Positions 1-12,291 of a DNA stretch of 64,000 nucleotides are shown here, in pieces (position 1 is the first letter of the stretch; each line of letters opens with the position of its first letter). Under the pieces are notes generated by a model. That model searched no databases. It was given only the letters and a program-made list of their open reading frames with translations, and was not told where the DNA came from. The position numbers were made by a program, and so were the translations under genes. The DNA comes from Circinella minor (lineage: Eukaryota; Mucoromycota; Mucoromycetes; Mucorales; Lichtheimiaceae): contig JAEPRB010000104.1 in the NCBI GenBank assembly GCA_016758965.1, positions 62,001 to 126,000 on the forward strand, written 5' to 3'.

Positions 1-48
1 TGACTTATTGTTATACAATTTCACTGAGTGTAATATATATTTTTATAG

Positions 49-1788
49 ACAATGATGGCATATTTGCCAATGGAATCATTATTAGCAGATGATGCAGGAG
101 GTAATAATACCATAACTAATAATAAACTAAACAGAGAGAGCGCGTCGTGGATATAAACATATACATGTGTGTGTGTGTGTGTGGGTATGCAATATGCAAT
201 ATGCAATTTTGATATTGTAATCTGAATTAATTTTTAATTATTAGGTATTGATAAAAGAAATTTGGAAGAGTTTCAGTACGCATTTTATGGGTATCAAGCG
301 TTCGAATGGATCAGTGAATTTACTACCGCAGTGACACGAGAAGAAGCTGAAATGGTTGCTGCTGAATTCGTTCTGTACGGTTGGATTGCTCAAGTTATCG
401 ATAGATCTGATAGAGATAATAGTGCTCGTGATGATACAATTTTATTCAAGATGGGTCGTGGCACAGTGTACCATGTCACTTCCCGAGGGAGATCTGTATT
501 GGGATGGGATAAACCTATTGATAAGGAACTCCTAGCAAAAGTAGAAGACAATTATGACATTGTTCTTCTCAAGCAACGTGGCCTTGCAGTGAGACTTCGA
601 CAAATCGAAAAACCACCACCTCATTCTGCAGTACCCACATCGATTCCTTCGTCGAAAAAGAAACCTCAGCAACAGAATATGACTCCATCACCTTCTGTTA
701 CTGACGGTGTTTCACATTCTTCTTCATCTACATCGCCATCAACCGCTTCTTCAACTTATTCTGCTGAAAGTGAAGATGTAGTTTCTTCGTGTGCTAGTAG
801 CACTGAAATCGGCCCGAACGCATTGGATGGGTCAGAAGGCTTAGAATTTGCGATGCCCATGGGAAAAGACGCTGTAGAAGAAGGTAGTAGACAAATACGA
901 CCTCCAAAACAAATGACAGATATAGATGAAGTGACAGAAAAGCTCTTGCAACTTCGATGTACAGGAAATGTAAATATGGAAAGTACGAGATCATCTAGTA
1001 ATGATAACAGCAACCCATTTGATGATCCATCACCAGGTACCACATCTCCTACTAGTAATACATCTCGACCTTCCAGCCTAATATATAATAATACCATTTC
1101 CAACGTTCATAATAATATTACAGAGACGGATTTTATTACTTCAGCGCCCTTGGATGGTTCCGTGTCCTTGGATCCAAACTCACATTGGGCAAAATTACGA
1201 CAAATTTTGGAAGACCCACTGATACGAATGTACTTCCGGGATTTTGTGAAATCGCAGTTTTGTGAAGAGAACGTCAATATTTGGGTAGATTATTACAACA
1301 TTCGGAAGAAATGTAAACGCGGTAATGTGTCTCCACGTGAATTACTACGCGACGCTTATGATATTTATGACACTTATATTGCTCCTGATGCACGACTTGA
1401 GGTCAATATCGACCATGCCCTACGTCAAGAAATTATTTCCTATGTTGCAAACAATTTCACAATTTACTCAGGTGATGTGCAACAACAACACCGTCATAAT
1501 CAAGGTAGTGTTCCGTTTGTTGCCAATGCTTTTCAACCAAATCAGCAACAAGTTACAGTTGTAGTGAATGGTCATACGAATCAGTGTCTCCGTGCTTTAC
1601 TACGATTATATGACCGCGTTAATGAACATATTTGTCGTATCATGGCTCAAGATTCTGTACCCAAGTTTATCAAGACCGATAAGTATCGGGATTTAACTAC
1701 TAATTCACCCACTTCAGCGGCACGTCGAAATTCAATTGATCAACGTCATTATTTATCTCCAAGTCGTGCAACTTCACAAGACTATTAA
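49..1788 (+). CDS. DEP/RGS-domain regulator of G-protein signalling (Sst2/FlbA type), 3' part
   Basis: RGS proteins of this class speed GTP hydrolysis by G-alpha subunits and so damp heterotrimeric G-protein signalling at the plasma membrane. Exons seen: 49-100 and 245-1788; the join gives Gly across a phase-1 intron (101-244). A DEP domain lies at about nt 262-520 (motifs TREEAE, GWIAQVID, YHVTSRGRSVLGW). A long Ser/Thr/Asn-rich linker follows, then an RGS domain at about nt 1185-1700, from LRQILEDPLIRMYF to the VNEHICRIMAQDSVPKF helix. The RGS core carries a Gln/Asn-rich insertion at about nt 1470-1580. The first visible exon starts at an intron acceptor (TTTTATAG), so the gene begins left of the window, where fungal homologues have a first DEP domain. 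The codon at 262 is TTG, not the start. Family assignment is firm; the missing N-terminus is inferred. Confidence 0.9.
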
Positions 1789-2958
1789 TTATTACTAACA
1801 GAAAAATATTTTTCAAAAAACAGATTATTTAAAAAAAAGACCCCTTTCTCCATTCCCTTTTCTTTCAATTCCTCGCTAAACTTTCTTTTTCTTTCCTTCC
1901 TTACACACAGAAAATCTTTATATCTATATGCCACATTATTTTTTATTTCCCTTCTTAAACGATCTAACGCATCATTTTTCATTTAGCCTCTATAAAAATC
2001 CAGCCACATAAACACAAACTACTAACTCAGTTATTTTTGATTCCTTTGTTCCATTCATTTTTCAAATTTCTCTCCTCCAAATATCTCACACACAAGCCAA
2101 AACACGATTTCTCCTTTTTGTTTTTGTTTTTTCCTTATTATGTGTACAGCTTTCTATTCTTTTTCTTTTATCTTTAGCTATTCTATTATACATTTTTTAT
2201 TATCATGCTCTTAACTATCCTCCCCTTTATTTTTATTTTGCGTCCTTTTGCAAACAGAAATCTATAAAAAACAAAAAAGACAACTTAAACTCAAGCTCAA
2301 GCTCTAAAAATAAAACTGTAATAGTTATGCTTTTATATTACTATTAATATAAATGATAAAGTTTTTGTCGATCACTTTCCGGGTTATTTTGAAATTAAAG
2401 TATTGGTCAAGTTATGAATACAATAATTAATGTTTCACAATATGTAATACTTAGCTGCCAGTGGGTATTAGCATTTTTATATTTTTTTTGGGGTACAAAT
2501 ATGGCTACTACACTTAATATTAAAGTTGCGGTAAATGTACTTTTCTTGTCACTTTTACTTAAGAAGAGAAATTAGGTTTCAGACCCCTTTAGAAAATAGA
2601 ATCTATAATTGGTGCTCGTACACTACTAGTAGAGATCAATGAAAACAATAAGTATGGATTTTTTATATTGTTACTGTAAAAATGATCAAGATGGTTAAAT
2701 TTATCACTACAAGAAAACATAATAAAAGACCACCACGTTAATCTAAGAGTGATATAGACAACCTGTCGAGTCGATTCGTTTATCAGCGGATATTCATTTC
2801 TACGTACGATAATATTCATGCACTTAGATAACTCACATTTATCAACATATTCACATGTCCGTATTCAGAGACAAGGGTGTGTAAGAAATAAAAATAAGAA
2901 AAAAAATAGGTTTTAACCAATAAATGAGAAAGAAGAATGAGAATAAATAATTTTATTA
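1789..2958. other. Convergent intergenic region, T-rich, no gene seen
   Basis: This lies between the 3' ends of the RGS gene and the armadillo/SPRY gene. The first 500 nt are pyrimidine-rich on the plus strand, as expected for 3' UTR. Only short chance reading frames are present. I see no RNA gene. Confidence 0.6.
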
Positions 2959-5059
2959 TCATAATAATAATTGTCCAAGATACTGAGCCATTTTTTCTTT
3001 TGAACTAATTGCATTCGCTTTTTGCCATCGGAATAGTTCATCACCATAGTTAATATGAGTCTTGATATTACCAGCACGATAAGGTAAATAAGGTCGAAAC
3101 ACATCTCCACCTTCATAGAGTGGTATTAAGCTGATAATAGCTGTAATAATAATTATAATAATAACAGTGGTTTTAGTTATTGATATTACCATAATGCATA
3201 TCCAACTCCTTTGGATTAGTACTACTATAAATTGACTAAAAACTTACTAATAATTTTTCCATTGACAGTAATTGAAATACTATGTGCTTCTTGTACATAA
3301 AGTAAACCAACAACATCCCCGTTAGCAATTTCCAAAGCAAAAGGTTCAGTACGGGCGGTTCGTCCTTGGTATAATGTAGCCATTCTATTCATACAGTGAT
3401 ACTCAAGTCGAACATGGCTTCGATTATCCAAACTTTGCATACCTAGTACAATAATTGTATTTTCTTCTTCTTCCGGGTCCTCGTCAATATCATCCCCTTG
3501 ACTTTCTTCTTTTCCTATATCATCCTCTCCAACAGTATATTCCTGTTCACTGGTATTATTAATATTACTATTATTATCCAGTTGTTGCCGCTGTTCAAAT
3601 TCTTGCAATGACTGACGTCGTTTTTTGTTGATTGCTGTTCGATTAGCAACTGTCATTTCAAAATAAAGTGAAGGAGAAATAGAATAGTCATCACGTTCAG
3701 CAGGTCGATTGGATAATATGGTCGTCGGTCGCATAAGAGAAAATCTTGAAGATCGACAAGAATGTCGTTGATTATCATGATGGCGACGGTGACTAATTTG
3801 AACACGTGCAGGCCGTAAACTAGGCTCTTCATTCCCTTTTTCCATTAAATGAGATGATCCGTCGCCATCATCCGTATGAACTGACATACGTTTCATGGCG
3901 CTGGTTAAATATTCTATATCATCACTTTTGTTTAAACGAACAGTTTGTCGACAGTGATCATCATCCTTATTATTCTTTTGAATAACTTGAGGTGGAGGAA
4001 GTTCAACAGATATAGAAGAGCAAGCAAGTTCTCCAAATGGTAAATAACCTTCAGCAGGATAGCTAATATCACAGATGTATGTATATATATTATAAATATT
4101 AGTTTATATTTTTTTTTTAAAAAAAAAGAGGTTTCGATAATAAATAAAAGTTTGACATACCGTAATCGATCCAATGGACTACCAAATCGGAATCGGCATT
4201 CTTGACCAGTAGAAAGGGAAATTGCTGGATACCATACTCGATCTGTATCTATATTTGAAAATGCAACACCTAGATCTTGTCCATTTTGATAATAACGCAT
4301 TTCGCAATTATCCAGATCCAAAAGACACGTAATTGTATCACCCACAGACCATGAACAACCATACGTTCTTCTCTATATATATTTACAGTATTGTGAGTCT
4401 TGTAATTGAAAATACGCATTATCATTCAATCTAAAATAATAATAATAATAGTAATGGTAATAATATAAAAAAAAGATACATACTCTGTTTTGATTTGCGG
4501 CATGCCATTTCTTTACACGATGACCATCGTAACCATAAGAATGAGGGTCATCACCTACCCCTGTACCACCTTCTGGATCAATCTCAAATTCATCTGTAAC
4601 CCACCCTACTTGCATTAATCCATCTGTTGCCAAGACAACTTCATACATATACTTGTGTGACCCACTTTGTTGCCAGCTATTTGATCCTTTTACAGGTGTT
4701 GGATGAGTTGCACGTACGGTTTCAAAAGTCCAAGAATCATTACGTGCCTCTAGCCTCGTTTCATAATTCAGTAGACAATATTTGGATCGACGATGTAAAT
4801 CAATTTCCACAAACGTAATATCATTTCCATATTCAGATGATACCGACGATGCTGTCGAAGATGCTGATGAAAATGTTGATGATAAAGAAGGAGAGGTACT
4901 CTTATTATTATTAGGACTAATACATCGTGTTGCATAAGTTAAAATAAGTCTTGCATAAAAATGAAAAGATCTTTTCTCAAGCATGGGTAATTGAGCACTT
5001 TTCCAAATGGAAATTGCCATGACTTGAAGTGCTGATTCTGGTATAATGTACGATGGATC

Positions 5060-5098
<39 letters not shown>

Positions 5099-8000
5099 GT
5101 ATGGATTAAGCATATGCGGGTAAAAAAAAGAGAATATGATGTATAATAATAAGCAAAAAGATGCACGAACCAGCACAAATCATTGTCCCTAAACAAGTTA
5201 AAACATGATCAGATAAAGATCGACAATTTTGAAACATATAAACCATAGCTTCAACAAATCCTATTTCATGAATAAGAAATTGTCTAACGGATCCTATAAA
5301 TTTATTGGGAGTGTGTTATCCATACTTTTAGTTAAAAGTATGAAATCTTAACAAACATATGGTTGTCTTGATTATATTTTGCAAGGCGAAAAATATTAGA
5401 ACATAGGGTGGAGTGGGAACTTTACCATAATGAACCAATGAACGTAACACCATCAATGCACGACCCGAAAATCCCTGATATAATTTTGTAAAATGTAATG
5501 GCCGACCTGCAGCCATAATATCTTCTACTGTAGCAGAATCATGTTCTTCACCTTTTCGACGAGTTTCACCTAATCTTTCAGCTGCTGATTCTACTTTTTT
5601 TGACATAATGTATTGGTCATCGTCATCGTCATCTTCCGAAAATTCTGTATCATCTTCACTATCAGATGATGTGTCGCTTGGTTCATAAGTTAAAGGTCTT
5701 GAGGATGTAGTTTTTGCTGATGTTGCTACAGAGACGGAAGATGATAATGATAAAGGGATTGATGGTGGTTGCATTGTAGATGATGAAGATGAGGCTGGTA
5801 TCACCATCCCTGCATCAGCACGACGAATAGGAGAAACAGCTGTAGATGTTTTGAGCCATGCTAAAACTTCATAGTAAGCGGCTTTCGCTGTATTTTCATC
5901 CATTTCAGTAATCTGTTTTGTTGTTTGTTTACTCCAAGCTTCTAAAACAGGATAAATGGCCAACAAGACTAATGATTCTGAAAATTCTTGAATAGATTCA
6001 GATACCGTAGAAGAAGAAGAAGGATGAGATGGCGCTGTAGTTGTATTATATATGTTAGCTGCGCGTTCACTTTCTGCTAAATAACGTCGTTCCATATCTG
6101 TTAATCGATTGGATGTTTGTCGTTGTTGCTTTAGTTCTTGTTTCTCCATAGCTAAAAAACTTTCTTCATCATCCAATGCATTTCCCATCTTTTCAATATC
6201 TGCAATAAAACTTTCAATCAGAGTACCCGTAATCACATTACCAAAAACCTCTTCATTTTCCAATAAGATGCGTAACGCACTGAGTGCTCCAACGAATTGC
6301 ACTCGTGACGATAAAGGTAATTCGAATTTCATAAATAAAGATGTTCGATCGTCATCATCTCCATTATCGTCGTTGTGGGAGTTTTCAGAAGAAGAAGAGG
6401 ATGACTTTTGTTGCTGTTGCAATTGACTCATTTCTAAGCCTGGTATTAATCTTGATCGTCGTTTTGATCGTCTATTACCACGCCGGGAGCGTTGTTGATT
6501 ATGACGTTTGCTGGACGATTTTCCATGAGAGTTGGTGATAAGTGATTGCATAAGAATGATGGGTAAAACATGCTGTGATACACCAGTACATGTGTTGATA
6601 AGTGGCTCTATTACTTGTAATGTAACGCGTGTGGTGATTGAACGAACTAAATAATGGTATGATATTAGATGTGTATATGAAAATATCTATATGCATACAT
6701 ATATGTGCAGCATAATAGAGGAGAGGGAGAGAATAGGATGTTTTTTGTATGCTTGCTTACATCGAATGGCCATGAGAGCTAATGCTTTAGCACAAGTCAA
6801 TTGTACTCGTTCATGGGTTGATGCTACACACATAGAAATCAAGGTATCCAGACACTGTTCTCGAGCTACACAAGCAAAGTTATCTAATAGATGATAATAA
6901 TAGTAATAATAATAGTTATAAACATGGATGTTAGGGTATTTTTTTAAATAAAAAAGAAAAGTCAACATATCAACCGGTTTTACTTACCCCGCATAGCTGT
7001 CAAATTAAAAATGGCACCCACTGCATTATATTGTACTTCAAGTTCTTCATAAGAAAGTAAATTATTTAATGTAGAAACAACTTCATTGACATGGGGCTCC
7101 AATAATTGACCATTACTTGCTAATAACATTAAAAAGTTACTTAGTTCACTTAAAAACATTCCACTTACAAAAGTAGCTATAGATATAAAAGAGAGTAAAA
7201 ATAAAAATTATGTCTTACCAATACAACAAATCAAAGATAAAATATCAGATGCAAAAATAGCAACATGAATTTTACGTGAAGTTGTTAATTCGAGCATTAA
7301 ACCAAATTCATTTGATATAATGATATCTGGGTGTGATTTCCCTAAATAAAATAGATTGTTATGTTATTTGTTGTTGTTGTATATTTTTATATACAAATAA
7401 TAAGCAAAAAGGAATAAAAATAATATTATATTTACACTGAGCAGCTACAGCATGGATACATAATATACTCCAATATCGAACATCATCATCATCCAAAGTT
7501 AATCCACGCATAATCTTTTTCACCATGCCACTATTTACCATTTCCTGTCGAAAGTTATCTTTGAAAAAAAAGGAATATATATATAATGAACTTAGCAAAA
7601 GTAGCAAAATAAATAAATATATTCTTCTTCTGTTTTGCTCTTTATTACTTGTTGTACCTTGACCATAAGCCATAAACTTGATAGTTCGTAAAACAACCCT
7701 AGATATATATATCTCTTCTGCACCCAATAATCCATTTAAAATTGTATGAATTCCTTTGATTTCTCGAAATTGTTGTGCAGCAACATCTAAGCAAGAAAAA
7801 TAATAATAATCACCAATTAGTTTACAGTATCGCATTTTTTTTTTATATAAATTAAATTGAATCTTACCTTTGAGAACAAATTCATGCATTAATCCGGCTG
7901 CCCAATAAACAAGTTCAAGATCCTCTATAAAATAAATGAATTATTATTACCATGAACATAAAAGAAAACAAATGAAAAGAACTCTACTATAATTTATTAT

Positions 8001-8782
8001 TGTTACCTGATCTTAGTGATATTGAAATAAGATCAATAACATTATATTCCAAAAGTTCAGTCAAGATAGTTTTAGCTTCTAGTACATCAACATTGGAAAT
8101 AATTCGTACCAAACTTTGAATACAGAATTTAGGCATATTGGTATTCCCATAAGTCATCCTTGCCATTTTCGCCAACACAGAAACAAAACCTTGTTCAATT
8201 AATACTTTTGGAAATGGATCTATTAACCAATATCATTCAATATTAAGACAATCTATTTAATAAAGTAGTAATAGTAATAATAATAATAATATGTATAGTT
8301 ACCACTTCTTGAAATTTGATATAATATCATTAAAGTCCAATACTTTAGTTCATTATTTCGAATAGATGTTGATGTAAGAATTCGTTTAATTGGTTCCAAA
8401 ATACCAATATCAATTATATAAAACTTTTGTAGATCTAAATAAATTAGTTAGTACTGGATTTTTAATAGTTATATAATAAATAGATATATATAAAACAAAA
8501 TAATTACCCGTCATTTGAATTAAATCACATATAGATACAGCTGCATATCTTTGAACAGATTCTTTCATTTTAGGGTCAGTACATTTTAATGCATCCACTA
8601 ATACATTTAATGCACCAGTTGATAATAATGCTTCTCGATTACTATCTCTTCTTGTTAATAACTGAAGAGCTGAAATCCCTTTCATTCTTATTTCAATTGG
8701 ATTTTCTTTTTTACATGATTCTATTAACTTTGGCAAATATTTATCTACACCAGACCATTTAATATAGATATATATTCATATA

Positions 8783-8813
<31 letters not shown>

Positions 8814-9534
8814 GAGAGCAAAATAAATTCAAATGAATAACGGATACTTCAATCAATGTAAACAATAATAATGATTATAATTATAATAAGCTATCTCCTC
8901 TCCCTTTATTTTTATTTGATTAAATAACTTACCAGACATGGATCGATCTAAGATTATTTTGACAGCACTGTAATTATATTTAAAGTTTTTTCTTTTTTAG
9001 AAAATCTTGCATAAAATATTTTTTTTCTTATCTCTTCTGTTTCAATATCTTTTTTTTTTACCCATTTTGTATATTAATATTTGTTGAATGTGTTAGATAT
9101 GCCAATGACTTTAATGGTATCGCTAATATATGTATATATATATATATATATATAAAAGTACCCGAATGAATAATATGATAGTTAATATTTTAGTCCATCA
9201 TTAATATATCACATATACTTGTTATGGAAAAGAAGTAATAGTTGTAGTAAAAAGTAAACCCTGCAGTCAAAAGAGGGGCCGTTGCGAATGGAATAAAATA
9301 ATACTAATTCTTACAATCTTCAATGACTCGATTTGTTTCTTGACGTTGTGCTTCTCGTTTTTTTCGACTTGTATGTTCATGACTACGATTATGAAATATT
9401 TTTAAATTAGAGTACATTGAATAGGCCATAAATGCTGCTGCTACACCACTTAAAAAACAAAGTGTCATAGTAGCAGCTCTTGTACTATCACTAGGAGTAT
9501 CTGGAAGAGATCGTTGTGTTGGTGGCCGCATCAC
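2959..9534 (-). CDS. Armadillo-repeat plus SPRY-domain protein with N-terminal membrane segment
   Basis: About 1560 residues in 17 proposed exons: 9315-9534, 8933-8947 (uncertain), 8508-8744, 8303-8434, 8007-8219, 7868-7924, 7658-7786, 7436-7558, 7219-7341, 6988-7176, 6761-6883, 5426-6646, 5171-5293, 4484-5058, 4161-4372, 3248-4062, 2959-3140. Exon 1 encodes one hydrophobic segment (TMTLCFLSGVAAAFMAYSMY, about residues 22-41) followed by a basic stretch. Exons 3 to 13 encode helical armadillo/HEAT-like repeats (for example GISALQLLTRRDSNREALLS), interrupted by a large acidic, Ser-rich insertion in exon 12. Exons 14-16 encode a SPRY/B30.2 fold: MQVGWVTDEFEID, YGYDGHRVKKW, GDTITCLLDLDN and YYQNGQDLGVAFSN. 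A low-complexity spacer and a short C-terminal piece follow. SPRY and armadillo folds both bind proteins, so an anchored scaffold is a reasonable inference; the substrate is unknown. The weak point is the join from exon 1 to exon 3: the exon-1 donor is phase 1, and only a 15-nt exon keeps the frame. All other joins are clean. Confidence 0.85.
5061..5101. repeat. (AT)n/(GT)n microsatellite inside an intron of the armadillo/SPRY gene
   Basis: An AT tract followed by a GT tract, directly next to the 3' splice site of the intron at 5059-5170. Confidence 0.9.
8790..8813. repeat. Poly-T run within an intron
   Basis: About 24 T between armadillo exons 2 and 3 of the minus-strand gene, that is poly-A on the transcript. 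Confidence 0.9.
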
Positions 9535-10534
9535 CTTTTTTTTTCTAATTTTAAGTTAATTAAGGGTAGAACAAGTGGTAAATAATTAAAAAAAGAAGGT
9601 GAGAAGTCGGTTTTTTTTTAGCTGCTTGAATTTTATTTTATCTGAGTTGATTGATAGAGAGGAGGAGAAATGAATTGTGTTGTTTAGTAAATCCCATCGT
9701 TTTGTGTCCAGGTATGAATTTCCACGCCAAAAAAGAACAATAGGAGAAAGAAAAAAAACAAATGGGAGAGAAATCTAACTGATAAGTTGACAATAGTAGT
9801 AGCAATATTATTAGTATTTTTTTTTAAAAAAAAGAGGAAGATAACATTTATGAGCGAGGTTAACAACATGAAGATCAAAAGGCTTTGTTATTTTAACATA
9901 AGGAGAATCAATGGTAAACTTGCAGTTGTGTTCCTTATTCAAGAAAAAGCTTATCTGTTTTTTTTTCTTCTTTAACGATATGTAGACTATATAGCTCGAA
10001 TCATGAAATTTATGTAGTTAACTACATTCACTGATGTATGTCCATGTACATTTATTCATATTTGAATCATTAATTCTCACCTTACGATATGTACAAAAGA
10101 AATGTTTTAGTATTATCCATAATAGTTGATTTAATATATGAATGTCTTATATTTTATGCATACGTATATATTTCAATCCGACAATACGGTAATACTAAGT
10201 TTGACTTATATCCACACAACCCCACACTTTCTTTCTTTCTCTTTCTCTCCAAATAAAGTTAATCGACGCCAAGTTTTATTTATATCGTTTTGATTTGCTT
10301 TCTTTAATAATGATAACAATGACTCAACAAAGCCATATATAAAAAAGAAACTGTGATTCAAAACATAACAACATGAAAATTAAAAATAAATGAATTTATG
10401 TCATTTATTTTTATATAAAATGATATATAGGATAATATTATTTAACAACGATAAAAAAAAATTAAATGTGTATGTGTGTGAATTGTATGTGAAGATGTGT
10501 ATGTGTGGGAACGATTATGTGTAAATTATACTTT
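9535..10534. other. Intergenic: 5' region of the armadillo/SPRY gene and 3' region of the CHCHD gene
   Basis: Both flanking genes are on the minus strand, so the left part should hold the armadillo gene promoter and the right part the CHCHD 3' UTR. I see AT-rich sequence, a C/T-rich patch near 10225-10255 and no convincing gene. Confidence 0.5.
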
Positions 10535-11250
10535 TTAGTATTGGGAAGCCATTTGTTGACAAGACTTGAGAGCATCCAAATACCATTGACAAGCAGTAAT
10601 ATCATTGTTACTTGATTCCAAACACTTTGTGAAAGCCTTAGCATCAGCTTCACAAGCAACAGCACCAGGTTGTTGTTGTTGATAGACTTGTTGAGAGGGT
10701 TGTTGATATTGGGGTTGTTGATATTGTTGTTGAGGTTGTTCAGCAGGCTTGTCGTCAGAACCACTGAAGATACTCGAAACACCATTAGCAAGAGTATGAC
10801 CAACAGCAGAACCAACAGCAACACCAGCAGCAGTAGTAGCCATTTGAGCAAACAAACCAGGTTGTTGAGGTTGAGCAACTGCAGGAGTACTAGGAGTAGG
10901 TGCAGGTGTCATGGAATGTTGTTGTTGTTGAGAAGGGGGAGCATGATGTTGCTGAGCAGGAGGAGCATGTTGTTGTTGTGGAGGTGCTTGACGAGCAGGC
11001 ATGGTATGTGCCTGACGTCTTTGTTGAACAGGTGCAGAACGTCTAGTCTATATAGTAAAAAATCATTTTTTTTTGTTGTCAATAACCAGAGATCGTAGAA
11101 CTTGTTCGGGTAATGTAGATTTCCCACCCTATTTCATTTTCTCCCTGTTTTTTTTTTCTCTTTTACTCCTTTTCCTATTTTCTTATTTTGTCCTATATAC
11201 ACATTTTGCAATTTAAAGAAAAGTTATTAGATATTTACTTGACGGGCCAT
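10535..11250 (-). CDS. Twin CX9C mitochondrial protein, CHCHD2/CHCHD10/Mix17 family
   Basis: Members of this family are imported into the mitochondrial intermembrane space by the Mia40 disulfide relay and influence respiration and cristae. Two exons (11239-11250 and 10535-11047) encode 174 residues. The first exon holds only MARQ before a GTAAAT donor. The N-terminal 60 residues are rich in Arg, Pro, Gln and His, like a mitochondrial presequence. A central Gly/Ala segment (GLFAQMATTAAGVAVGSAVG, about residues 68-87) is typical of the family. The C-terminus has two CX9C motifs, Cys136/Cys146 and Cys157/Cys167. The ATG at 11002 is in frame but would drop the Arg-rich start. An antisense reading frame across the Gln-coding tract is a shadow. 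The gene is divergent from a mitochondrial kinase. Confidence 0.93.
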
Positions 11251-12291
11251 TTTTTTTAAGAAATAATAAGTGTGAAAAGGAAAAAAACAAAAAAAAAAAA
11301 AGTCCCAGTACCTGCTTTGTTTATATTTTTGTCCTTAAAAAAACTCCGCAGAAATACGTGGAGAGGAAAAGAACAATTTTAACCCTATGCTTTCCGGGAG
11401 TATCCAATAGAAGTGAGTCAAAACCTTATACAGCCAGGTACGGAAGAATGTATTAGCCAATCGCCAAGAAGAAGAATAAAGAAGCATAATAACTTTCTTT
11501 TTATATATTCATCGGGCCGATGTCTCTTTAGAAAGGCGAAAGTACCGAAAGTTATTTACGATTGGTTTATTATAAATTGATAATGATTGGTCTACTTATT
11601 TTATATGTAGTCATAAACATGTATTCCATATAAAGAAAAGTGATTTTTAGTTGTTTCCATGGCAGTATATTATAGAATAAGAGATGTAGCTATGATACAA
11701 ATGATATAAAAGACGAAAAAAAGAACATCTCTATTAATTTTATATGAATGAGATACCAAAAATCCGACAACCAAAAGATTGTGTGTTACATGGATTCACT
11801 ATATACAAACTTGACTATTTTCTTTTTAGAATCTCAGTCTGATATCAGTGACAGCCAATAATACTACTAAATCTTCTTAAAATATATTACTCATAGTAAG
11901 TATAAAAAAAAGTGCGATAGTAATAGTAAAATACTGAAGTTTCAATTGTAGAAGATCTAGTAGCTCAATGTATGATCACGTAAGATGACAACATAATTAT
12001 AACCTAAAGTCAAAAAGAAAAAATTTCCGGGTCATAAAAAACATAATCATGTGCAGATCAAAAGTGGCAGGAAATAGGAATTAAGTAAAGACTCAGAGAG
12101 ATCCCGATCGAGGTGTTGCTTTTCTGTGTCGCTCTAACCAACTATTGCGCTCTTCCTTTTCCAACACTTCCTTCTTTAACTTATTAGCTTCTCCAAAAAG
12201 CTTCAGTCCTCTGTTTTTTTTTTTTTTTTTTACTTATTTTCGCAACTCTTCCTTTTATATATAATCTTGTGTGAACTTTGTTTATTTATAG
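11251..12291. promoter_or_regulatory. Divergent promoter region with five CCAAT/ATTGG boxes
   Basis: It separates the CHCHD gene (-) from the mitochondrial kinase gene (+). CCAAT-type pentamers are visible at 11404-11408, 11457-11461, 11561-11565 (ATTGG), 11586-11590 (ATTGG) and 11855-11859. Fungal HAP/NF-Y complexes bind CCAAT and often regulate respiratory genes; use here is inferred. A T-rich run just before the kinase start (about 12214-12230) is typical of fungal core promoters. Confidence 0.5.

Noticed and set aside
3141..3192. Ile-rich hydrophobic segment that would give the armadillo/SPRY protein a C-terminal membrane helix
   Set aside because: It lies within an intron when the phase-1 donor at 3242-3247 is joined to the ATTACAG acceptor at 3141; the Ile run is AT-rich intron sequence.
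10670..11098. Long antisense frame across the CHCHD gene, rich in Leu/Arg
   Set aside because: It mirrors CAA/CAG-rich coding on the other strand and has no independent motif. The minus-strand protein has both CX9C motifs.
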